Assembly (NCBI RefSeq): GCF_002198715.1
Contig: NZ_MWLK01000018.1
Span: 136,970-200,969 of the forward strand
Source: Rhodomicrobium sp. R_RK_3
Lineage (GTDB): Bacteria; Pseudomonadota; Alphaproteobacteria; Rhizobiales; Rhodomicrobiaceae
Direction: 5' to 3'
DNA length: 64,000 bases
Shown: positions 18,792 through 32,376 of the stretch, one piece after another
Position numbering within the stretch: position 1 is the stretch's first letter
Layout of the letters: every line of letters starts with the position of its first letter
Position numbers and translations under genes: made by a program
Notes under the pieces: generated by a model
Database searches by the model: none
Told to the model about the DNA's origin: nothing
Seen by the model: the letters and a program-made list of their open reading frames with translations, nothing else

Positions 18792-19319
18792 CCCCAGCCC
18801 ATCAATTCATCGGCCGCGCCACGTCTCGATGTCGGCGGTCGCGCGGTAGCGCCTCGTCCATGCCCCAGTGTCGAGAACCGGAACGCCCCATCCGCCCTGG
18901 TCCCACCGCGCACGCTCTCTATAATGGCTCGCACGCAGCCGGAATTCCCTGAGCCGGAATTCATCACGGTCATCAGCCGGAATAAAGGCCAATGGCTGCG
19001 CCCTGTCGAGCAAAAACCCATCCTGAGAGACAGATTAGCCGAAATCGGCGCAAATAGGCGATAATCACGCTTGACGCCTGAAAACCGGAGGGCTATCTAT
19101 CGCGAACCGATTTGGCAGGCAAGTAGCGCCGTGCGCCCTGTTTCGCGCGTCCAGCGACCTAAACGCTGCCAGAAAAAAATGAATTCAGACTTGGGTGTAT
19201 GACCCTCCGGAAGAGTTCTGGATGGTCCTCTCGTTTTTGCCGGTCGTCAGATCGCGCCAAGCCTTCGGGTGATGGTGCGTCTGGAACCGACGGCATTCTT
19301 TGCTTGGGTTGGATGGCGC
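18792..19319. other. 528-bp region upstream of rpsL, no gene supported
   Basis: The gap holds a candidate promoter for the ribosomal superoperon at 19071-19099 and a leader of about 210 bases before rpsL. A 46-codon frame at 18924-19064 lacks a ribosome site and was not accepted. The divergent membrane-protein gene ends its region at 18791. Nothing else is recognised. Confidence 0.5.
19071..19099 (+). promoter_or_regulatory. Candidate promoter of the str-S10-spc-alpha superoperon
   Basis: TTGACG (19071-19076) and TATCTA (19094-19099) are 17 bases apart. This puts the start of transcription near 19106 and leaves an untranslated leader of about 213 bases before rpsL. The -35 hexamer is strong and the -10 is moderate. 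It is the best match in the gap. Confidence 0.45.
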
Positions 19320-19691
19320 ATGCCGACAATACAACAACTGATCAGGAAGCCGCGCAAGGCGCCGGTGAAGCGGAATAAGGTTCCTGCCATGCAGGCTTGT
19401 CCGCAAAAGCGTGGCGTTTGCACCAGGGTTTACACGACGACCCCGAAGAAGCCGAACTCGGCGCTTCGCAAGGTTGCCCGCGTGCGCCTGCAGAACGGCT
19501 TCGAAGTGACGAGCTACATTCCTGGCGAGGGCCATAATCTGCAGGAGCACTCCGTGGTGCTCATTCGCGGCGGCCGCGTCAAGGACTTGCCGGGCGTGCG
19601 CTATCACACGATCCGCGGCGTGCTGGATACGCAGGGCGTGTCCAAGCGGCGTCAGCGCCGGTCGAAATATGGCGCCAAGCGGCCGAAATAA
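19320..19691 (+). CDS. rpsL: 30S ribosomal protein S12
   Basis: S12 sits at the decoding centre and controls accuracy of translation. The ATG at 19320 gives 123 residues, [20 protein letters not shown] onward, the normal length; an in-frame ATG at 19269 is too early. The streptomycin-related stretch [16 protein letters not shown] has Lys at the usual positions, so nothing indicates resistance. The protein ends [15 protein letters not shown]. It is the first gene of the superoperon, 29 bases before rpsG. Confidence 0.98.
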   Translation: MPTIQQLIRKPRKAPVKRNKVPAMQACPQKRGVCTRVYTTTPKKPNSALRKVARVRLQNGFEVTSYIPGEGHNLQEHSVVLIRGGRVKDLPGVRYHTIRGVLDTQGVSKRRQRRSKYGAKRPK

Positions 19692-19720
19692 GCAGTTGAA
19701 CGAAATTTGGAAGACGAGCC

Positions 19721-20191
19721 ATGTCACGACGGCATAGAGCGGAAAAGCGCGACATCATTCCCGATCCGAAATACGGGGATCTCGTGCTGACCAAGTTCAT
19801 GAACAGCCTGATGTACGAGGGCAAGAAGTCGGCGGCCGAACGCATCGTTTATGGCGCTCTCGACAAGATCGAGGCCAAGGCTAAGCGCGACGCCATCCAG
19901 CTTTTTCATGAAGCGCTCGATAATGTGAAGCCGGCGATCGAAGTGCGCTCGCGCCGGGTCGGCGGCGCCACCTATCAGGTGCCGGTCGAAGTGCGCATGG
20001 ACCGCCGTCAGGCGCTGGCGATCCGCTGGATCATCAGCGCGGCGCGCGGCCGCAATGAAAATACCATGGAAGAAAGACTGTCCGGCGAGCTGCTGGACGC
20101 GGCGAACAATCGCGGCACGGCCGTGAAGAAGCGCGAAGACACTCACCGGATGGCCGAAGCCAACCGCGCCTTCTCGCATTATCGCTGGTAA
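19721..20191 (+). CDS. rpsG: 30S ribosomal protein S7
   Basis: S7 starts assembly of the 30S head and contacts tRNA in the E site. The 156-residue product starts [20 protein letters not shown] and contains the family blocks [14 protein letters not shown] and [17 protein letters not shown]. It ends [15 protein letters not shown]. It lies between rpsL and fusA as in other str operons. Length and start are standard. Confidence 0.98.
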   Translation: MSRRHRAEKRDIIPDPKYGDLVLTKFMNSLMYEGKKSAAERIVYGALDKIEAKAKRDAIQLFHEALDNVKPAIEVRSRRVGGATYQVPVEVRMDRRQALAIRWIISAARGRNENTMEERLSGELLDAANNRGTAVKKREDTHRMAEANRAFSHYRW

Positions 20192-20214
20192 TCGGTTACT
20201 TAGGATCTAGGACG

Positions 20215-22290
<2,076 letters not shown>

Positions 22291-22338
22291 GCGAGCCCGG
22301 ACCGAAGCGCCAAGAGTTAAGAAGATACGGAGAGCCAG

Positions 22339-23529
<1,191 letters not shown>

Positions 23530-23577
23530 TGAACTTTAGGGGACGCTTCACGGCGTCCCCGCTTCGAGGCAATGGAC

Positions 23578-23886
23578 ATGCAAGGCCAGAATATCCGCAT
23601 CCGGCTCAAGGCGTTCGATCATCGGATTCTCGACGCCTCGACCAAGGAAATCGTCAATACAGCGAAGCGGACCGGTGCCGAAGTGCGTGGGCCGATTCCG
23701 CTGCCGACGAGGATCGAGAAGTTCACCGTCAACCGCTCGCCTCACATCGACAAGAAGAGCCGCGAGCAGTTTGAAATGCGCACGCATAAACGGCTGATCG
23801 ACATTGTCGACCCGACCCCGCAGACCGTCGACGCTTTGATGAAGCTCGACCTTGCGGCCGGTGTCGACGTCGAGATCAAGCTCTAA
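23578..23886 (+). CDS. rpsJ: 30S ribosomal protein S10 (NusE)
   Basis: S10 is a 30S head protein and, as NusE, a partner of NusB in antitermination. The product contains [36 protein letters not shown] and the end [10 protein letters not shown]. The ATG at 23578 gives 102 residues and lies eight bases after GAGG. Another ATG at 23572 is only two bases after the same site, so it is less likely. It opens the S10 section, 48 bases after tuf. Confidence 0.96.
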   Translation: MQGQNIRIRLKAFDHRILDASTKEIVNTAKRTGAEVRGPIPLPTRIEKFTVNRSPHIDKKSREQFEMRTHKRLIDIVDPTPQTVDALMKLDLAAGVDVEIKL

Positions 23887-23909
23887 GAGATTTGGACCGA
23901 GGCAGCGCG

Positions 23910-24611
23910 ATGCGGTCAGGTGTAATAGCACAGAAGCTGGGCATGACCCGGATCTTCACGGATGCCGGCGAGCATGTGCCCGTCACGGTGTTGAGGATCG
24001 ACCACTGCAAGGTGGTCGCCCATCGCACCGATGAGAAGAATGGCTACACGGCCATGCAGCTCGGCGCGGGTCTGGCGAAGGTGAAGAATGTGACGCGCGC
24101 ACAGCGCGGCCATTTCGCCGTCGCCAAGGTTGAGCCGTCCTCGAAGGTGGTCGAATTCCGGGTTTCGCCCGAGAATCTGATCGATGTCGGGGCGGAGATC
24201 ACGGCGGATCATTTCCTCGAAGGCCAGTTGGTCGACGTGACGGGAACGAGCATCGGCCGCGGTTTTGCCGGCAGCATGAAGCGGCATAATTTCGGCGGCC
24301 TGCGCGCCTCGCACGGCGTCTCGGTCTCGCATCGCTCGCACGGCTCGACCGGCCAGCGGCAGGACCCCGGCAAGGTGTTCAAGGGCAAGAAGATGGCCGG
24401 CCATATGGGCGATGTGCGGGTGACCACGCAGAACCTGAAAGTGATCAAGACCGATGCCGACCGCGGCCTCGTCATGGTGCGCGGCGCGGTTCCGGGCGCC
24501 AAGGGCGGCTGGGTGCTGCTGCGCGACGCGGTCAAGTCCGGCATGCCGGAAGGCGCGCCGACGCCGGGGGCGATCCGGGGCAATGGCGCCGGTGGGAATG
24601 GGAAAGCATAA
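23910..24611 (+). CDS. rplC: 50S ribosomal protein L3
   Basis: L3 binds near the 3' end of 23S rRNA and is needed early in 50S assembly. The ATG at 23910, with GAGG seven bases upstream, gives 233 residues starting [20 protein letters not shown]. Typical blocks are KGRGFAG-like [35 protein letters not shown] and KKMAGHMGD. An in-frame TTG at 23892 would add six residues without support. It is followed by rplD after three bases. Confidence 0.97.
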   Translation: MRSGVIAQKLGMTRIFTDAGEHVPVTVLRIDHCKVVAHRTDEKNGYTAMQLGAGLAKVKNVTRAQRGHFAVAKVEPSSKVVEFRVSPENLIDVGAEITADHFLEGQLVDVTGTSIGRGFAGSMKRHNFGGLRASHGVSVSHRSHGSTGQRQDPGKVFKGKKMAGHMGDVRVTTQNLKVIKTDADRGLVMVRGAVPGAKGGWVLLRDAVKSGMPEGAPTPGAIRGNGAGGNGKA

Positions 24612-24614
24612 GCC

Positions 24615-25235
24615 ATGAAAGCGGACGTCACGACGCTCGAGGCCAAAAAGGCCGGCACGGTCGATCTGCCCGACGATGTTTTCGGGCTGGAGCCGCGCGC
24701 GGATATTTTGCACCGCATGGTGCGCTATCAGCTGCTGAAGCGCCAGGCCGGCACGCATCACGCCAAGGACCGCTCGCTGGTCTCGGGCCGCCACCAGAAG
24801 ATGTACAAGCAGAAGGGCACCGGCCGCGCCCGTCACGGCAACAAGCTCGCCCCGCAGTTTCGCGGCGGCGGCAAGGCGTTCGGACCGGTGCCGCGCAGCC
24901 ATGCGATCGAGCTGCCGAAGAAGATCCGGGCGCTCGCTTTGAAGCACGCTCTGTCCTCGAAGGTGAAAAGCAACGAGCTGATCATCCTCGACAAGGCCGA
25001 GCTCAGCGAAGCCAAGACCAAGGCGCTCCGGGTGCAGTTCGAGGCGCTCGGCCTGGAATCGGCGCTGATCATCGGCGGCCGGGAGCTTGACAGCAATTTC
25101 TCGCTGGCGGCGCGCAACATCCCCAATATCGATGTGCTCGCGGTCGCCGGCCTCAACGTCTACGACATCCTGCGCCGGCGCAAGCTGGTGCTGACGAAGG
25201 CCGCCCTTGAGGCGATCGGGGAGCGCTTCAAATGA
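24615..25235 (+). CDS. rplD: 50S ribosomal protein L4
   Basis: L4 lines the peptide exit tunnel; in E. coli it also represses the S10 operon, which is not shown here. The 206-residue product has [20 protein letters not shown], the tunnel loop region [20 protein letters not shown] and the end [10 protein letters not shown]. It starts three bases after rplC and overlaps rplW by four bases (ATGA), showing coupled translation. Confidence 0.97.
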   Translation: MKADVTTLEAKKAGTVDLPDDVFGLEPRADILHRMVRYQLLKRQAGTHHAKDRSLVSGRHQKMYKQKGTGRARHGNKLAPQFRGGGKAFGPVPRSHAIELPKKIRALALKHALSSKVKSNELIILDKAELSEAKTKALRVQFEALGLESALIIGGRELDSNFSLAARNIPNIDVLAVAGLNVYDILRRRKLVLTKAALEAIGERFK

Positions 25236-25525
25236 ACGAGGCCGATCTTTACGACGTCATCGTGGCGCCGGTCATCACCGAAAAGGCGACGATCGCGTCC
25301 GAGCATAATCAGGTGGTCTTCAAGGTTCGTAAGAGCGCGACCAAGCCGCAGATCCAGGAAGCGGTCGAGCGTCTGTTCAACGTGAAGGTCAAGGCAGTGA
25401 ACACGCTGATCCGGGCCGGCAAGAACAAGCGCTTCCGCGGCATTCCGGGCAAGCAGAACGACATCAAAAAGGCCATCGTGACGCTGGAAGACGGTCATTC
25501 CATCGACGTCACGACGGGACTTTGA
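25232..25525 (+). CDS. rplW: 50S ribosomal protein L23
   Basis: L23 lies at the exit of the peptide tunnel and is the docking site for trigger factor and SRP. The 97-residue protein has [20 protein letters not shown] and [15 protein letters not shown], which match the family well. It overlaps the rplD stop by four bases and is followed by rplB after 19 bases. Length is standard. Confidence 0.97.
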   Translation: MNEADLYDVIVAPVITEKATIASEHNQVVFKVRKSATKPQIQEAVERLFNVKVKAVNTLIRAGKNKRFRGIPGKQNDIKKAIVTLEDGHSIDVTTGL

Positions 25526-25544
25526 GCTTAAAGAGCGTTGAGCC

Positions 25545-26378
25545 ATGGCTTTAAAAACCTATAATCCGACCTCGCCCGGCCGCCGCCAGCTCGTTCTGGT
25601 GGATCGCTCCGAGCTCTGGAAGGGCAAGCCGATCAAGACGCTGACCGAGGGACGGTCGGAGAAGGCCGGCCGCAACAATCTCGGCCGCATCACCGCCCGC
25701 CGCCGCGGCGGCGGCCACAAGCACAATTACCGGCTGGTCGACTTCAAGCGCGGCAAGCTGGAGATGAGCGCGGTCGTCGAGCGGCTGGAATATGATCCCA
25801 ACCGCACCGCCTTCATCGCGCTGATCAAGTACGAAGACGGCGAACTGTCCTATATCCTGGCGCCGCAACGCCTCGGCGTCGGCGACAAGGTCATCGCCGG
25901 CAAGCAGGTCGACGTCAAGCCGGGCAACGCCATGCCGCTCTCGGCCATGCCGATCGGCACCATCGTGCACAATATCGAATTGCGCCAGGGCCGCGGCGGC
26001 CAGATCGCCCGGTCGGCGGGATGCTACGCCCAGCTCGCCGGCCGCGACGCGGGCTACGCCATCCTGAAGCTGAACTCGGGTGAAACCCGCATGGTGCGCG
26101 CCGAATGTATGGCGACGGTCGGCGCGGTGTCGAACCCGAACAATTCCAACACCAGCATCGGCAAGGCCGGCCGCAAGCGCTGGATGGGCAAGCGTCCGTC
26201 GGTCCGCGGCGTGGCGATGAACCCGATCGATCATCCGCATGGCGGCGGCGAAGGCCGCACCTCGGGCGGCCGTCATCCGGTGACACCGTGGGGCAAGGGC
26301 ACCAAGGGCACCAAGACGCGCTCGAACCCGTCGACGGACAAATACATCGTCCGTAGCCGTCACGCGAAGAAGAAATAG
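25545..26378 (+). CDS. rplB: 50S ribosomal protein L2
   Basis: L2 is a core 23S-binding protein close to the peptidyl transferase centre. The 277-residue product starts [20 protein letters not shown]. It has [20 protein letters not shown] and the conserved C-terminal block [17 protein letters not shown], whose His is functionally important in the family. It ends RSRHAKKK. Standard length and place between rplW and rpsS. Confidence 0.98.
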   Translation: MALKTYNPTSPGRRQLVLVDRSELWKGKPIKTLTEGRSEKAGRNNLGRITARRRGGGHKHNYRLVDFKRGKLEMSAVVERLEYDPNRTAFIALIKYEDGELSYILAPQRLGVGDKVIAGKQVDVKPGNAMPLSAMPIGTIVHNIELRQGRGGQIARSAGCYAQLAGRDAGYAILKLNSGETRMVRAECMATVGAVSNPNNSNTSIGKAGRKRWMGKRPSVRGVAMNPIDHPHGGGEGRTSGGRHPVTPWGKGTKGTKTRSNPSTDKYIVRSRHAKKK

Positions 26379-26389
26379 GGAGCCAGGAC

Positions 26390-26668
26390 GTGACACGCTC
26401 AGTCTCGAAAGGTCCGTTTGTCGACGGGTACATGCTGAAGAAGGCGGAGAAGGCGCGCGAGACCCGCTCCAACGCGATCATCAAGATCTGGAGCCGGCGC
26501 TCGACGATCCTGCCGCAATTCGTCGGACTGACCTTCGGCGTCTATAACGGCCAGAAGCACATTCCGGTCCTCGTTTCCGAGGACATGATCGGGCACAAAT
26601 TCGGCGAATTCTCACCGACCCGGACCTATTACGGCCACGGCGCGGACAAGAAGGCCAAGAGGAAGTAA
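26390..26668 (+). CDS. rpsS: 30S ribosomal protein S19
   Basis: S19 pairs with S13 in the 30S head near the A site. The 92-residue protein starts at a GTG after AGCCAGGAC (M)[17 protein letters not shown]. It contains [20 protein letters not shown] and [15 protein letters not shown]. It begins 11 bases after rplB and ends two bases before rplV. The GTG start is set by the family N-terminus. Confidence 0.97.
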   Translation: MTRSVSKGPFVDGYMLKKAEKARETRSNAIIKIWSRRSTILPQFVGLTFGVYNGQKHIPVLVSEDMIGHKFGEFSPTRTYYGHGADKKAKRK

Positions 26669-26670
26669 TC

Positions 26671-27051
26671 ATGGGCAAGGCTAAACAGGAACGGCGCCTG
26701 GCCGAGACGGAAGTGCAGGCGGTGACGCGCAATATGCGCGTCAGCCCCCAGAAGCTCAATCTCGTCGCCCAGATGATCCGCGGCCAGAAGGTCGACAAGG
26801 CGCTCGCGGACCTCACCTTTTCGCGCAAGCGCATCGCCCTGGACGTCAAGAAGACGCTGGAATCGGCGGTCGCCAACGCTGAGAACAATCACAGCCTCGA
26901 CGTCGATTCGCTCGTCGTCTCGCAGGCATTCGTCGGCAAGAATTTGGTGATGAAGCGCTGGCGCCCTAGGGCGCGCGGGCGCATCGGCCGGATCATGAAG
27001 CCCTTTTCGCAGCTCACGGTGATCGTGAAGGAAGTTCAGGAGTCCGTCTGA
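26671..27051 (+). CDS. rplV: 50S ribosomal protein L22
   Basis: L22 reaches all 23S domains, and its loop lines the exit tunnel where macrolides act. The 126-residue protein has [20 protein letters not shown], the tunnel hairpin [20 protein letters not shown] and the end EVQESV. Nothing points to a macrolide-resistance change. Its stop overlaps the rpsC start by one base (TGATG). Confidence 0.97.
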   Translation: MGKAKQERRLAETEVQAVTRNMRVSPQKLNLVAQMIRGQKVDKALADLTFSRKRIALDVKKTLESAVANAENNHSLDVDSLVVSQAFVGKNLVMKRWRPRARGRIGRIMKPFSQLTVIVKEVQESV

Positions 27052-27779
27052 TGGGCCAAAAAGTCAACCCGATCGGTCTTCGCCTCGGCATCAACCGCAC
27101 CTGGGATTCGCGCTGGTACGCCGATGGCCGCGAATATGGGCGGCTGCTGCAGGAAGATTTGAAGATCCGCAAATATATCGCCAAGACCCGGCGGCAGGCG
27201 GGCATTTCGAAGGTCGTCATCGAGCGGCCGCATCGCAAATGCCGGATCACCATCCACAGCGCCCGTCCCGGCATCCTGATCGGCAAGAAGGGCTCGGACA
27301 TCGAGAAGCTGCGCGGCGAGCTGGCGACGATGACCTCCTCCGAGGTGCATTTGAACATCGTCGAAGTGCGCAAGCCCGAAATCGACGCCACGCTCGTCGC
27401 CGAGAGCATCGCGCAGCAGCTCGAGCGCCGCGTTGCCTTCCGCCGCGCCATGAAGCGCGCGGTGCAGTCGGCGCTGCGGCTCGGCGCGCTCGGCATCCGC
27501 ATCAACTGCTCCGGACGGCTTGGCGGCGCGGAAATCGCGCGCATGGAATGGTATCGCGAGGGCCGGGTGCCGCTGCACACGCTGCGCGCCAATATCGATT
27601 ACGGCACCGCGCTGGGCGTGACCGCCTACGGCATCATCGGCATCAAGGTGTGGATCTTCAAGGGCGAGATCCTCGACCACGACCCGATGGCGCAGGAGCG
27701 CCTGGCGCTCGAGGTGCAGGAAAGCGGCGGCGGTGGTGGTGGCGGCGGACGTGGCCGGCGCGACGAGTCCCGGGCTTAA
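27051..27779 (+). CDS. rpsC: 30S ribosomal protein S3
   Basis: S3 forms part of the mRNA entry site and the helicase activity of the 30S. The 242-residue product starts [20 protein letters not shown]. It has the KH motif [18 protein letters not shown] and [21 protein letters not shown] glycine-rich tail (about eight Gly) and basic end follow the standard C-terminal domain. It overlaps rplV by one base. Confidence 0.98.
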   Translation: MGQKVNPIGLRLGINRTWDSRWYADGREYGRLLQEDLKIRKYIAKTRRQAGISKVVIERPHRKCRITIHSARPGILIGKKGSDIEKLRGELATMTSSEVHLNIVEVRKPEIDATLVAESIAQQLERRVAFRRAMKRAVQSALRLGALGIRINCSGRLGGAEIARMEWYREGRVPLHTLRANIDYGTALGVTAYGIIGIKVWIFKGEILDHDPMAQERLALEVQESGGGGGGGGRGRRDESRA

Positions 27780-27811
27780 GGGCCGGGCGGGAATAGGTAA
27801 AGGGCAGGACC

Positions 27812-28249
27812 ATGCTGCAACCGAAACGCACAAAATTCCGCAAGGTGCATAAGGGCCGCAACCGCGGCAATGCCAAGGGCGGATTCGACTTGAACTTCGG
27901 CTCGCACGGGCTGAAGGCGATGGAGCCGGAGCGCGTCACGGCGCGCCAGATCGAAGCTGCTCGCCGTGCCATCACGCGCCAGATGAAGCGCGCGGGCCGC
28001 GTCTGGATCCGGATCTTCCCGGATCTGCCGGTGACCAAGAAGCCGATCGAAGTGCGCATGGGCAAGGGCAAGGGCTCGGTGGAGTTCTGGGCCTGCCGGG
28101 TGAAGCCGGGCCGGGTGATGTTCGAGATCGACGGCGTGCCGGATGTGGTGGCGCGCGAGGCGCTGCGGCTCGGTGCGGCCAAGCTGCCGATCAAGACGCG
28201 CGTCGTCGCCCGCTTCGGCGAGCAGGCGGTCGCGGCAGGGAAGGCATAA
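27812..28249 (+). CDS. rplP: 50S ribosomal protein L16
   Basis: L16 is a late-assembly protein near the A-site tRNA elbow. The 145-residue protein starts [20 protein letters not shown]. It has [40 protein letters not shown] and the end [18 protein letters not shown], slightly longer than the E. coli protein. It follows rpsC after 32 bases and rpmC after it by four. Confidence 0.97.
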   Translation: MLQPKRTKFRKVHKGRNRGNAKGGFDLNFGSHGLKAMEPERVTARQIEAARRAITRQMKRAGRVWIRIFPDLPVTKKPIEVRMGKGKGSVEFWACRVKPGRVMFEIDGVPDVVAREALRLGAAKLPIKTRVVARFGEQAVAAGKA

Positions 28250-28253
28250 GACC

Positions 28254-28460
28254 ATGAAGATCGAGAAAATCCGGGATTTGACCCCCGACCAGCTTCGCGA
28301 CGAATTGATCAAGCTGAAGCGCGAGCAGTTCAACCTGCGCTTCCAGAAGGCCACGGGACAGCTCTCGAACACCGCGCGGGTGCGCGAGGTTCGCCGGTCC
28401 GTCGCCCAGGTGAAAACTGTCGAGCGCCAGAAGAGCGCCGCCTCGGCAAGCAAGGAATAA
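28254..28460 (+). CDS. rpmC: 50S ribosomal protein L29
   Basis: L29 is a small alpha-helical 50S protein near the tunnel exit. The 68-residue product starts at the ATG at 28254 ([20 protein letters not shown]). It contains [17 protein letters not shown] and [18 protein letters not shown], the standard family sequence. The open frame extends upstream to 28143 inside rplP, but only this ATG fits. It lies between rplP and rpsQ. Confidence 0.95.
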   Translation: MKIEKIRDLTPDQLRDELIKLKREQFNLRFQKATGQLSNTARVREVRRSVAQVKTVERQKSAASASKE

Positions 28461-28469
28461 GGCGAACCC

Positions 28470-28715
28470 ATGCCGAAGCGCATTCTCCAAGGTGTCGTGG
28501 TCTCCGACAAGAACGACAAGACCGTCGTCGTGAAGGTCGAGCGCCGGTTCACCCATCCGGTGATGAAGAAGACCGTGCGGCTGACCAAGAAATATCACGC
28601 CCACGACGAGACCAACGCCCACAAGGAGGGCGACATCGTGCGGATCGAGGAATGTCCGCCGATTTCGAAGAACAAGAAATGGGTGGTGCTGGCCGAGACG
28701 CGCGCCGCCGGTTGA
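28470..28715 (+). CDS. rpsQ: 30S ribosomal protein S17
   Basis: S17 binds 16S rRNA early in 30S assembly. The 81-residue protein starts [20 protein letters not shown]. It has [38 protein letters not shown] and the end [10 protein letters not shown]. It follows rpmC after nine bases and is followed by an 85-base gap, the longest one in this part of the block. Confidence 0.96.
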   Translation: MPKRILQGVVVSDKNDKTVVVKVERRFTHPVMKKTVRLTKKYHAHDETNAHKEGDIVRIEECPPISKNKKWVVLAETRAAG

Positions 28716-28800
28716 TCCGGCCGGCTGACGGGGCGGCGACAAGGACGAATTTTCCGCGCGCGCATGCCGCGCAGGCGGGCCGGAGTTTGAGGAATTTGAC
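28716..28800 (+). other. Gap before rplN with long inverted arms
   Basis: TCCGGCC (28716-28722) and GGCCGGA (28778-28784) are exact inverted arms around 55 bases, with further GC-rich short repeats inside. The pairing would bring the rpsQ stop and the rplN ribosome site close together. It may be a leader structure at the S10/spc junction. This is a weak but visible signal. Confidence 0.3.
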
Positions 28801-29169
28801 ATGATACAGATGCAAACCAATTTGGATGTCGCCGACAATTCCGGCGCGCGCCGGGTGCAGTGCATCAAAGTGCTGGGCGGTTCGATGCGCCGTTTTGCGA
28901 CGATCGGCGACATCATCATCGTCAGCGTCAAGGAAGCCATCCCGCGGGGCCGCGTGAAGAAGGGCCAGGTCATGAAGGCCGTGGTCGTGCGCACCGCCAA
29001 GGGCGTGCGCCGTCCCGACGGCAGCCTGATCCGCTTCGACCGCAACGCTGCCGTGCTGGTGAACAACAACAAGGAGCCGATCGGCACCCGCATCTTCGGG
29101 CCGGTTCCGCGCGAATTGCGCTCCAAGCAGCATATGAAGATCATCTCGCTCGCTCCCGAGGTGCTGTAA
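28801..29169 (+). CDS. rplN: 50S ribosomal protein L14
   Basis: L14 lies at the 50S interface, forming an intersubunit bridge. The 122-residue protein starts [20 protein letters not shown]. It has [20 protein letters not shown] and [17 protein letters not shown], and ends [10 protein letters not shown]. It opens the spc section after the 85-base gap. Its stop overlaps the rplX start by one base. Confidence 0.97.
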   Translation: MIQMQTNLDVADNSGARRVQCIKVLGGSMRRFATIGDIIIVSVKEAIPRGRVKKGQVMKAVVVRTAKGVRRPDGSLIRFDRNAAVLVNNNKEPIGTRIFGPVPRELRSKQHMKIISLAPEVL

Positions 29170-29489
29170 TGGCGAAGCTGAAGATCAAAAAAGGCGACAA
29201 GGTCGTCGTCCTCGCCGGCCGCGACAAAGGCAAGCGCGGCGAGGTCATCAAGGCTTTCCCGACCGAGAACAAGGTCGTGGTGCAGGGCATCAATCTGGTG
29301 CGCAAGCATCAGAAGCAGACGCCCGGCCAGGAAGGCGGGATCATCTCCAAGGAAGCCCCGATCCAGGTTTCGAACCTGGCCATCGAGGATCCCAAGGACG
29401 GCGCGCCGACCCGCATCGGCTACAAAATTTTGGACGATGGACGCAAGGTTCGCTACGCCAAGCGTTCGGGAGAAGTGATCGATGACTGA
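29169..29489 (+). CDS. rplX: 50S ribosomal protein L24
   Basis: L24 is an assembly initiator of the 50S subunit with a KOW motif. The 106-residue protein starts [20 protein letters not shown]. It has [20 protein letters not shown] and [20 protein letters not shown]. It overlaps rplN by one base (TAATG) and rplE by eight bases. The start was fixed at the ATG at 29169 because the longer upstream frame is inside rplN. Confidence 0.96.
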   Translation: MAKLKIKKGDKVVVLAGRDKGKRGEVIKAFPTENKVVVQGINLVRKHQKQTPGQEGGIISKEAPIQVSNLAIEDPKDGAPTRIGYKILDDGRKVRYAKRSGEVIDD

Positions 29490-30042
29490 AGCAGCCGCCT
29501 ACGAACCCCGGCTGAAGCGCCAATATCGCGAGGAAATGCGCAAGGCGCTCGTCGAGGAATTCCAGTATAAGAACCCGATGCAGGTGCCCCGGCTCGAGAA
29601 GATCGTGCTGAACATGGGCATCGGCGAGGCGGTTTCGGATCGCAAGAAGGTCGACAGCGCCGCGCGCGACCTGGCCATGATCGCCGGCCAGAAGCCGGTT
29701 CTGACCAAGGCGCGCAAGTCGATCGCCACCTTCAAGCTGCGCGACGGCATGGCCATCGGCGCCAAGGTGACCTTGCGCCAGGCGCGTATGTACGAGTTTC
29801 TGGACCGGCTGATCACGATCGCGTTGCCGCGGGTGAAGGACTTTCGTGGGCTGAACCCGAAGAGTTTCGACGGCCGCGGCAATTATGCCCTCGGCATCAA
29901 GGAACACATCGTGTTCCCCGAAATCGACTACGACAAGGTCGAGGCGATCTGGGGCATGGACGTGATCGTGTGCACCACGGCTCCGACGGATGACGAGGCC
30001 CGCGCGCTTCTGAAGCAGTTCAACTTTCCGTTCCGCAAATAA
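29482..30042 (+). CDS. rplE: 50S ribosomal protein L5
   Basis: L5 binds 5S rRNA and contacts P-site tRNA. The 186-residue protein starts [20 protein letters not shown]. It contains [40 protein letters not shown] and [20 protein letters not shown]. It overlaps rplX by eight bases. Standard length and order. Confidence 0.97.
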   Translation: MTEAAAYEPRLKRQYREEMRKALVEEFQYKNPMQVPRLEKIVLNMGIGEAVSDRKKVDSAARDLAMIAGQKPVLTKARKSIATFKLRDGMAIGAKVTLRQARMYEFLDRLITIALPRVKDFRGLNPKSFDGRGNYALGIKEHIVFPEIDYDKVEAIWGMDVIVCTTAPTDDEARALLKQFNFPFRK

Positions 30043-30075
30043 GGCCACGCTGGCGGACGAGGAGAAAAGAAAAAC

Positions 30076-30381
30076 ATGGCAAAAACGAGCATGGTGGAGC
30101 GCAACCGTAAGCGCCAGACGCTCGCCAAGAAATACGCGTCGCGCCGGGCCACGCTGAAAGCCAAGGCCGGGGACGAGAGCTTGCCGGCCGAGGAGCGCTT
30201 CCAGGCGCGCCTGAAGCTGGCCGAGCTGCCGCGCAATTCCGCGCCGAACCGGGTTCGCAATCGCTGCGAGCTGACCGGCCGCCCGCGCGCCTATTATCGC
30301 AAGCTGCGCCTGTCGCGCATCGCCCTGCGGGATCTGTCGTCGAACGGCCTGATCCCCGGCATGGTCAAGTCGAGCTGGTAG
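30076..30381 (+). CDS. rpsN: 30S ribosomal protein S14
   Basis: S14 is a 30S head protein. The 101-residue form has [20 protein letters not shown] but no CxxC pairs, so it is the zinc-independent type usual in proteobacteria. It starts [20 protein letters not shown] after an AGGAGAAA site and ends [10 protein letters not shown]. It lies between rplE and rpsH. Confidence 0.97.
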   Translation: MAKTSMVERNRKRQTLAKKYASRRATLKAKAGDESLPAEERFQARLKLAELPRNSAPNRVRNRCELTGRPRAYYRKLRLSRIALRDLSSNGLIPGMVKSSW

Positions 30382-30391
30382 AGGGAAAGAG

Positions 30392-30790
30392 ATGACGGTT
30401 TCGGACCCTTTGGGAGATATGCTGACCCGCATCAGAAATGCTCAGATGCGGAGCAGGCCGAAAGTCTCCACGCCCGCCTCCAAGCTGCGCGAGCGCGTGC
30501 TTGAAGTGCTGAAGGATGAAGGCTACATCCGCGGCTTTGCCCGCATCGATTATCAGGACGGCAAGTCCGAGATCGAGATCGAGCTGAAATATTTCGACGG
30601 CCAGCCGGTCATCCGCGAGATCAAGCGGGTGTCGACGCCGGGCCGGCGGGTCTATTCCTCGGTCCGGGATCTGCCCACCATCGCCAACGGCCTTGGCGTG
30701 GCCATTCTTTCGACGCCCAAGGGCGTGATGTCGGACAGCCGCGCCAGGCTTGAAAATGTCGGCGGCGAAGTCCTTTGCAGCATATTCTAA
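30392..30790 (+). CDS. rpsH: 30S ribosomal protein S8
   Basis: S8 binds the central domain of 16S rRNA; in E. coli it also represses the spc operon. The 132-residue protein starts [20 protein letters not shown]. It has [20 protein letters not shown] and the C-terminal block [20 protein letters not shown]. It starts 10 bases after rpsN. Standard length. Confidence 0.97.
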   Translation: MTVSDPLGDMLTRIRNAQMRSRPKVSTPASKLRERVLEVLKDEGYIRGFARIDYQDGKSEIEIELKYFDGQPVIREIKRVSTPGRRVYSSVRDLPTIANGLGVAILSTPKGVMSDSRARLENVGGEVLCSIF

Positions 30791-30830
30791 CGGGGCTTCC
30801 GGCCTCGCGTTGAGATGAAAGGCTTGGACG

Positions 30831-31367
30831 ATGTCCAGGATTGGAAAAAAGCCGGTGCCGGTGCCGGGCGGCGTGACCGCGAAGGTCGAGGGACAGCACG
30901 TCTCGGTCAAGGGGCCGAAGGGCGAGCTTTCGGTGACCCTCGTCGACGACGTCACGGTCAAGATGGGCGATAAGGGGATCGAGGTTCAGCCGCGCGATCA
31001 GTCGAAGCGCGCCCGCTCGATGTGGGGCATGTCGCGCTCGCTGGTCGACAATCTCGTCGGCGGCGTGACCAAGGGCTTCACCAAGCAGCTCGACATCACC
31101 GGCGTCGGCTATCGCGCCGCGCTGAAGGGCAAGGAGCTGCAGCTCCAGCTCGGCTACAGCCACGATATTCTCTACCCGATCCCGGAAGGCATCACCATCG
31201 TGGTGCCGAGGCCGACGGAGATCCAGATCAGCGGCATCGACCGGGCGCAAGTCGGTCAGGTCGCGGCGGAGATCCGGCGCTATCGCGGACCGGAGCCCTA
31301 CAAGGGCAAAGGCATCAAATATTCGACCGAATTCATCTTCCGCAAGGAAGGTAAGAAGAAGAAATAG
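30831..31367 (+). CDS. rplF: 50S ribosomal protein L6
   Basis: L6 lies near the factor-binding site of the 50S subunit. The 178-residue protein starts [20 protein letters not shown]. It has [32 protein letters not shown] and the C-terminal signature [16 protein letters not shown]. It ends RKEGKKKK. It follows rpsH after 40 bases and is followed by rplR after 11. Confidence 0.97.
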   Translation: MSRIGKKPVPVPGGVTAKVEGQHVSVKGPKGELSVTLVDDVTVKMGDKGIEVQPRDQSKRARSMWGMSRSLVDNLVGGVTKGFTKQLDITGVGYRAALKGKELQLQLGYSHDILYPIPEGITIVVPRPTEIQISGIDRAQVGQVAAEIRRYRGPEPYKGKGIKYSTEFIFRKEGKKKK

Positions 31368-31378
31368 TGGAGACTTCG

Positions 31379-31744
31379 ATGAGCGTCAGCGCCCATACCA
31401 ATTTTGAGCGACGGAAGGTCCGGGTTCGGAAGACTGTGCGCAGCGCCGCCAATGGCCGGCCGCGGCTCTCGGTGTTCCGCTCGTCCAAGAATATCTACGC
31501 CCAGGTTATCGACGATGCGACCAGCCACACGCTGGCTTCGGCCTCGACTCTCGACAAGGACCTGGCCAAGAAGCTGAAGACCGGCGCCGACAAGGACGCG
31601 GCGGTCGAGGTCGGCAAGCTTCTGGCCAAGCGCGCGCTCGAAGCGGGCGTCTCCGCCGTCATCTTCGATCGCGGCGGTTATATCTATCATGGCCGGGTGA
31701 AAGCCCTGGCGGACGCCGCCCGCGAAGGCGGTTTGAGTTTCTAA
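31379..31744 (+). CDS. rplR: 50S ribosomal protein L18
   Basis: L18 binds 5S rRNA with L5 and L25. The ATG at 31379 has GGAG six bases upstream and gives 121 residues ([20 protein letters not shown]). A GTG at 31367 overlapping the rplF stop would add four residues. Family blocks: [20 protein letters not shown] and the end [20 protein letters not shown]. Standard length. Confidence 0.96.
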   Translation: MSVSAHTNFERRKVRVRKTVRSAANGRPRLSVFRSSKNIYAQVIDDATSHTLASASTLDKDLAKKLKTGADKDAAVEVGKLLAKRALEAGVSAVIFDRGGYIYHGRVKALADAAREGGLSF

Positions 31745-31780
31745 AAGCGAATAGCTATTTACCGGACGAAAGGGACGACA

Positions 31781-32350
31781 GTGGCACGAGCACCGCGAGA
31801 ACGGGACCGCGAAGAACGCGACAGCGAGTTCGTCGACAAGCTCGTTCACATCAACCGCGTGGCGAAGGTGGTCAAGGGCGGACGTCGCTTCGGCTTTGCG
31901 GCGCTGGTGGTTGTGGGCGATCAGAAGGGCCGCGTCGGCTTCGGCCACGGCAAGGCCCGCGAAGTGCCTGAAGCCATCCGCAAGGCGACCGAGGCGGCCA
32001 AGCGCGGCCTGATCAAGGTGCCGCTGCGCGAAGGCCGCACGCTGCATCATGACGTTGCCGGCCATCACGGCGCGGGCCGAGTGATCCTGCGCGCGGCGCC
32101 TCCCGGCACCGGCATCATCGCCGGCGGCCCGATGCGCGCCGTGTTCGAGACGCTCGGCATCCAGGACGTCGTCGCCAAGTCGATGGGCACTTCGAACCCC
32201 TATAACATGGTGCGCGCCACGTTCGACGCGCTGAAGCATGAAGACAGCCCGCGCTCCGTCGCGGCACGCCGGGGCAAGAAGGTCAGCGAGATCGTCTCGC
32301 GCCGCAGGGATGGGGCCGAAGGCACCACCGCCGCGGCTCAAGAGGCTTAA
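31781..32350 (+). CDS. rpsE: 30S ribosomal protein S5
   Basis: S5 helps decoding fidelity and forms the mRNA entry. The 189-residue protein starts at a GTG ((M)[20 protein letters not shown]). It has [40 protein letters not shown] and [20 protein letters not shown]. The GTG follows AAAGGGACGACA. A poly-Ala tail ends the protein. Standard alphaproteobacterial length. Confidence 0.97.
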   Translation: MARAPRERDREERDSEFVDKLVHINRVAKVVKGGRRFGFAALVVVGDQKGRVGFGHGKAREVPEAIRKATEAAKRGLIKVPLREGRTLHHDVAGHHGAGRVILRAAPPGTGIIAGGPMRAVFETLGIQDVVAKSMGTSNPYNMVRATFDALKHEDSPRSVAARRGKKVSEIVSRRRDGAEGTTAAAQEA

Positions 32351-32376
32351 AGAGCGCGCGCGAGGGAATTTTCGAT

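Noticed and set aside
18924..19064. 46-codon plus-strand frame MARTQPEFPEPEF... before rpsL
   Set aside because: No ribosome site, no family, and it lies directly upstream of the promoter candidate. It could be a remnant, but support is too weak.
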